Shown: piece by piece, positions 60,830-64,000 of the stretch | How positions within the stretch are numbered: position 1 is the stretch's first letter | Layout: each line of letters opens with the position of its first letter | NCBI RefSeq assembly: GCF_022374935.2 | Contig: NZ_CP092430.2 | Location: 2,480,001-2,544,000 of the forward strand | DNA length: 64,000 bases | Direction of reading: 5' to 3' | Source: Mycolicibacter virginiensis | GTDB taxonomy: Bacteria > Actinomycetota > Actinomycetes > Mycobacteriales > Mycobacteriaceae | The notes under the pieces: model-generated | Told to the model about the DNA's origin: nothing | What the model saw: the letters and a program-made list of their open reading frames with translations, nothing else | Database searches by the model: none | Translations under genes and position numbers: made by a program

Positions 60830-60863
60830 CGACCCCGCACCACCCCTAGCCCGTGGAGGCCGC

Positions 60864-61334
60864 GTGTCCACCCAACACACCTACACCGTGGATGTCAGCT
60901 GGACCGGCAATCACGGCACCGGGACCAGCGACTATCGCAGCTATGGGCGCGAGCATGAGGTGGGCGCGCAGGGCTGTCCCCCCATTCTCGGCACCGCCGA
61001 CCCGGCGTTCCGCGGTGATCCGACAAGGTGGAATCCCGAACAGCTGCTGTTGGCCGCACTGTCCCAATGCCACATGCTGTCGTACCTGTATCTGTGTTCG
61101 ACCAACGGCGTTGTGGTCGTCTCCTACCAGGACAGGCCGGTCGGCACGATGATCGAGAACACCGAGGGCGGACACTTCACCACTGTCGTCCTGCAGCCGC
61201 TAATCGAAGTCGCCGACGCCGCGATGGTGGAGCGGGCGCGGGCATTGCATTCCGACGCCCACCGGATCTGCTTCATCGCCAGCTCCGTCAACTTCCCGGT
61301 GCACCACGATCCAGTGGTGCAAGCACTCCCCTGA
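60864..61334 (+). CDS. OsmC family peroxiredoxin-like protein
   Basis: The 156-aa protein fits OsmC/Ohr: a beta-rich N-terminal half, and the helix with the peroxidatic Cys in NPEQLLLAALSQCHMLSYL near residue 68. A second Cys in HRICFIASSVNFP near 140 lies at the usual place of the resolving residue. OsmC proteins reduce organic hydroperoxides. The GTG start has GTGGAGG 5 nt upstream. Probably the third gene of ansA-secreted protein-osmC. Confidence 0.88.
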   Translation: MSTQHTYTVDVSWTGNHGTGTSDYRSYGREHEVGAQGCPPILGTADPAFRGDPTRWNPEQLLLAALSQCHMLSYLYLCSTNGVVVVSYQDRPVGTMIENTEGGHFTTVVLQPLIEVADAAMVERARALHSDAHRICFIASSVNFPVHHDPVVQALP

Positions 61335-61338
61335 CGAG

Positions 61339-62721
61339 CTAGCTGGGTTCCTCCGGGCGGGCGACGTAGTCCGGCCAGTCCAGGCTGGCCACCGGGTCGG
61401 CGCGGCTGATCCCCGGCTCATCGTCGGGAAACGTGCGCACCGGACCGGGGCCTGAGCCGCGCGTTTCGAAGCGGATCGTCATCACCCCGTGCCCAGCACC
61501 CTGTACCCAGCCGTGGCCGAGATCAGGGTGCTTGACGTCATCCCCGACTCGCCACGACGCCGCTGTCGTCGGAGAAAGTGGTTCTCGCGCAGTAACTTCC
61601 GGTGATACAGAGCCTATTTCTGGAAATTCCAGATCCGGGAACAACGACTCCTGGCGAACATCGGTCAGCCCGGAAAACCCCACACCGAGCAACCGGATCG
61701 GGCCGATCTCCTGCGGATCGAGCAGCAGCCGGCCGGCCGCCGCCGTGAGCGCGGCGACGTCGGTGGTCGCATACGGCAGCGTGGCCGAGCGGGTCAGCAC
61801 ACTCATATCGGCCTTCTTGAGTTTCACCGTCACGGTACGAGCGCCGCGCCCATCACGCAGCAGCCTGCGGTAGGCGTGCTCACCGATCGGACCGATCTCA
61901 GCCCGCAGCTGTTCCAAGGTGGTCAGGTCGACAGCGAAGGTGGATTCGGCGCTGATCTGTTTGGCCTCAGCACGTTCGGCGACCCGCCGGTCATCGATCC
62001 CCCGAGCCAAGCGGTGCAGTGCCGGGCCGATGGTGGCGCCCAGAATGTCAGCGACCTCGCTGTCGGTCAGTGCAGCCAGCTGCCCGATGGTGTCGATGCC
62101 CAACCGGTGCAGCTTCTCCTCGGCGACCGGACCGATCCCCCACAGTCGGCGTACCGGAAGCCCGTCCAGCAGCAGTCGTTCCTCGGAGCGGCTGACGACC
62201 CGCACCCCGTTCGGCTTTGCCAGATCGGAGGCGATCTTGGCGATCTGCTTGCCCGAGCCCGCCCCGACCGATGCCACCAAGCCGGTCTCGTCGAGTACTC
62301 GTCCACGCAGGCTTTCGCAGAACCGCAGCACCTCCGCAGCGGTTGCCCCCGCCAGCTCGGCCGGTTCCCCGAACGCCTCGTCGAAGGAGAGCTGCTCGAC
62401 GACCGGAATCACCGCACGCACGGTCTCGAAAACCCGTCGGCTGGCCATGCCGTACACGGCGCCACGCGGCGGCAGCACCACGGCTGGGGCCCCCACCAGC
62501 CGGCGCGCCTGATGCATCGGCATCGCCGAGCGGGCGCCGAAAACCCGCGCCTCGTAACTTGCCCCGGCCACCACGCCACGGCCCCCGAGCCCGCCGACCA
62601 GTACCGGGCGTCCCCGCAACGTCGGGCGGGTCAATTGCTCGACGGACGCGAAAAACGCGTCCATATCCAGGTGCAGGACCCATCGGGCGTCCACGGGCGT
62701 AAGCCTATTGGGCACTGCCAT
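61339..62721 (-). CDS. dinX: DNA polymerase IV (DinB family, DinX-like)
   Basis: The 460-aa Y-family translesion polymerase shows the palm motif [15 protein letters not shown] near residue 15, [21 protein letters not shown] near 55, the second catalytic motif [10 protein letters not shown] near 110, [20 protein letters not shown] near 152, and the helix-hairpin-helix [12 protein letters not shown] near 190. A little-finger domain follows, and a C-terminal tail (residues 390-460) contains [17 protein letters not shown]. tuberculosis DinX (Rv1537) has 463 aa. ATG 62721 is the chosen start; upstream reading meets the divergent methyltransferase. Confidence 0.95.
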   Translation of the reverse strand: MAVPNRLTPVDARWVLHLDMDAFFASVEQLTRPTLRGRPVLVGGLGGRGVVAGASYEARVFGARSAMPMHQARRLVGAPAVVLPPRGAVYGMASRRVFETVRAVIPVVEQLSFDEAFGEPAELAGATAAEVLRFCESLRGRVLDETGLVASVGAGSGKQIAKIASDLAKPNGVRVVSRSEERLLLDGLPVRRLWGIGPVAEEKLHRLGIDTIGQLAALTDSEVADILGATIGPALHRLARGIDDRRVAERAEAKQISAESTFAVDLTTLEQLRAEIGPIGEHAYRRLLRDGRGARTVTVKLKKADMSVLTRSATLPYATTDVAALTAAAGRLLLDPQEIGPIRLLGVGFSGLTDVRQESLFPDLEFPEIGSVSPEVTAREPLSPTTAASWRVGDDVKHPDLGHGWVQGAGHGVMTIRFETRGSGPGPVRTFPDDEPGISRADPVASLDWPDYVARPEEPS

Positions 62722-62751
62722 GCCTGGCCGCATCCGACTAGGGTCGAGACG

Positions 62752-63318
62752 ATGGCAATGAATCTGGTGCACCGGCTGTGTTGCAGCTCCCGGTACTGGG
62801 CACGCAGCGTCGAGCGCGACCTTCTGCCGTGGGCGCTGGCAGACGTTGACCTCGGCGAGAACGCCCTGGAGATCGGGCCGGGCTACGGCGCCAACCTGCG
62901 GTGTCTGGTGAACATGACACCTCGGCTGACTGCCGTGGAGATCAACGCACCGATGACCGAACGCCTTCAGGCGAAATACGGTTCACGCGCCCACATCATC
63001 AACGGTGACGGCACCGCTACCGGGCTGCCGTCGGAGGACTTCAGTTCGGTGGTGTGTTTCACCATGCTGCACCACGTTCCGACGCCGGCGTTGCAGGACC
63101 GACTCTTCGCCGAGGCCTTTCGAGTGCTGCGCCGCGGCGCGGTCTTTGCCGGCAGCGACGGGGTGCACTCGACGATGTTCCGGTTGATGCACCTTCGCGA
63201 CACCTATAACCCGGTCTCACCCGATGCACTGCCAGAACGCTTGCGCAGCATAGGTTTCCGCGACGTACAGGTGACCACGGCGGGCGGTCAACAGCGCTGG
63301 CTGGCCGTCAAAGGATGA
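62752..63318 (+). CDS. Class I SAM-dependent methyltransferase
   Basis: The 188-aa protein has the SAM-binding motif [17 protein letters not shown] near residue 37, TAVEINAPM near 61, [26 protein letters not shown] near 85 and [15 protein letters not shown] near 122. It fits methyltransferase type 11. Divergent from dinX with a 30-nt gap. The substrate is unknown. Confidence 0.87.
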   Translation: MAMNLVHRLCCSSRYWARSVERDLLPWALADVDLGENALEIGPGYGANLRCLVNMTPRLTAVEINAPMTERLQAKYGSRAHIINGDGTATGLPSEDFSSVVCFTMLHHVPTPALQDRLFAEAFRVLRRGAVFAGSDGVHSTMFRLMHLRDTYNPVSPDALPERLRSIGFRDVQVTTAGGQQRWLAVKG

Positions 63319-63325
63319 CGCAGCC

Positions 63326-63670
63326 CTACTTCGACCCTCCGCCGCCCTTGTTGAGCTGGTGCGGGCAATAGGTTTTCGCCGAGATCGCCGCAAACCGCGC
63401 TGCGTCGGCGACCGTCAGGTCGGGGTTGGCTTCGGTGATGTCGTTGAGCAGTTCCAGGCTTGTTTCACCGTTGGCCGCCAAGCCGCAGAGCGCTTCGGCG
63501 GCGGCCACGGCTTGGGCCGGGTTGTCGAAGATGATCCCGACCTGCCGAAGCGACGAGATGAACTCTGTACTGTCGACGGCGCTGACCTCCACCGCATTGG
63601 GGTCAGCGTGCCCGGGCGCGGCGAGAGCGAGCGCGGCGGCGGCAACGATCGGGACTAACAACAGCTTCAT
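63326..63670 (-). CDS. DUF732 family secreted protein
   Basis: The 114-aa protein has a signal peptide (residues 1-24, GHADPN cleavage). A small helical DUF732 domain follows with FISSLRQVGIIFDNPAQAVAAAEALCGLAANG (in part AVAAAEALCGLAANG) and AAISAKTYCPHQL, whose two Cys form the family disulfide. Start ATG 63670 with AGGAGGAA upstream. DUF732 proteins are abundant in mycobacteria with unknown function. Confidence 0.88.
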   Translation of the reverse strand: MKLLLVPIVAAAALALAAPGHADPNAVEVSAVDSTEFISSLRQVGIIFDNPAQAVAAAEALCGLAANGETSLELLNDITEANPDLTVADAARFAAISAKTYCPHQLNKGGGGSK

Positions 63671-63716
63671 CGGGTTCCTCCTGGGGCGGCCGAGGTCGTG
63701 AGGCACCGGGACCGCG

Positions 63717-64000
63717 TCAGCCGAGCGCGGACTGCGATCCGGCAAGCGCACTGTCCTCGTCGTCGAGGACGTGCACCGCGTGGATGCCCGGTTTCAGGGA
63801 CAGCTTCGCGACAAGCTCGTCGAGGCCGGCCTGGTCGACGTTCCAATGCTGGACCACATCCGGCGTCTGCTGCAATTGCGCGATCACCTGGTCGAGTGGG
63901 ACTGGCGCCTCGCGGTCCTTGATGTTGGTCGACACCACACGGGCGACCGGGGCCACCGTGCGGGTGGCCGGCGCGCCCAAGGCGCCGCCGGCCGCACTGC
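63717..64000 (-). CDS. Unrecognised protein, C-terminal part (N-terminus outside window)
   Basis: The frame is open to the right edge. The visible part (about 93 residues) has an Ala/Gly-rich stretch, then VARVVSTNIKDREAPVPLDQVIAQLQQ, a WNVDQAGLDELVAKLSLKPGIHAVHVLDDEDS block, and ends AGSQSALG. It has charged, helix-forming composition and no membrane segment in the visible part. A TTG at 63980 could start a short version, but the open upstream frame argues for a longer gene. Confidence 0.55.
   Translation of the reverse strand, partial: SAAGGALGAPATRTVAPVARVVSTNIKDREAPVPLDQVIAQLQQTPDVVQHWNVDQAGLDELVAKLSLKPGIHAVHVLDDEDSALAGSQSALG

Overview
The window is high-GC chromosomal DNA from a member of the Mycobacteriaceae. 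The backbone is a largely collinear, inverted counterpart of the M. tuberculosis Rv1537-Rv1618 block. From right to left it carries dinX, ansA, lspA, rluD, dnaE1, a fadD gene, a Ddn-like gene, ilvA, treX, an Rv1565c-like acyltransferase, ripD, bioA-bioF-bioD, bioB-bsaP, nrtR/nadABC, the his operon, bcpB/trpE, trpCBA, lgt, pykA and tesB. Frequent GTG starts, 1-8 nt stop/start overlaps, leaderless-type starts and MIRU-like repeats fit this assignment. The species cannot be fixed from sequence alone. It is not M. tuberculosis, because chaA and treYZ are missing at their expected positions and a bioQ regulator is present.

Layout. 1-1010 (-): the N-terminal part of a large nuclease-NTPase protein of anti-phage type that runs off the left edge. 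1200-1229: an orphan tRNA 3' end, probably the right attachment scar of a genomic island holding that gene. 1413-6328: a secreted protein, a YnfA-type membrane protein, a membrane adenylate cyclase, an esterase, an HdeD-like protein and a DUF4190 protein. 6380-15937 (-): tesB-pykA, a TM2 protein, and lgt-trpA-trpB-trpC / Trp-region membrane protein-trpE. 15962-16173: a 53-bp VNTR between divergent trpE and bcpB. 16786-18545 (-): two DivIVA-like coiled-coil genes preceded by an iteron-like repeat region. 18893-25443 (-): hisI-hisF-impA-hisA-hisH-hisB-hisC-hisD. 26033-29525 (-): nadC-nadB-nadA, divergent from nrtR across a palindrome. 30306-38618: a secretory-lipase family gene, an Rv1591-like gene, bsaP-bioB, divergent bioQ, a 2H-phosphoesterase gene, bioD-bioF-bioA and ripD. 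38690-46625: an acyltransferase-3/SGNH protein, treX, a ThrE-type exporter next to ilvA, a Ddn-family protein and a small membrane protein. 46639-52605: a broken lipoprotein-like ORF, DUF488, an acyl-CoA synthetase, an enoyl-CoA hydratase, a methyltransferase, a secreted protein and a MerR regulator. 52660-64000: a PPOX enzyme, dnaE1, dodecin, a methyltransferase, rluD-like, lspA, ansA, a secreted protein, OsmC, dinX, a methyltransferase, a DUF732 protein and a partial ORF.

How the genes work together. Four cofactor and amino-acid pathways (Trp, His, NAD, biotin) are packed as tight, translationally coupled operons. NAD synthesis probably answers to NrtR through the palindrome at 29548-29570. 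Biotin synthesis probably answers to BioQ through two TGAAC-N3-GTTCA boxes, at bioQ/bioB and ahead of bioF. Lgt and LspA, the first two lipoprotein-maturation enzymes, sit at opposite ends of the window.

The least ordinary content is: (i) the Cap4-like nuclease/P-loop protein beside an orphan tRNA 3' end; (ii) the coiled-coil pair with its repeat-rich upstream region, where M. tuberculosis has chaA; (iii) repeat elements that interact with coding sequence, namely a 57-bp in-frame duplication at the hisF start and a palindromic element that supplies the stop codons of two convergent genes.
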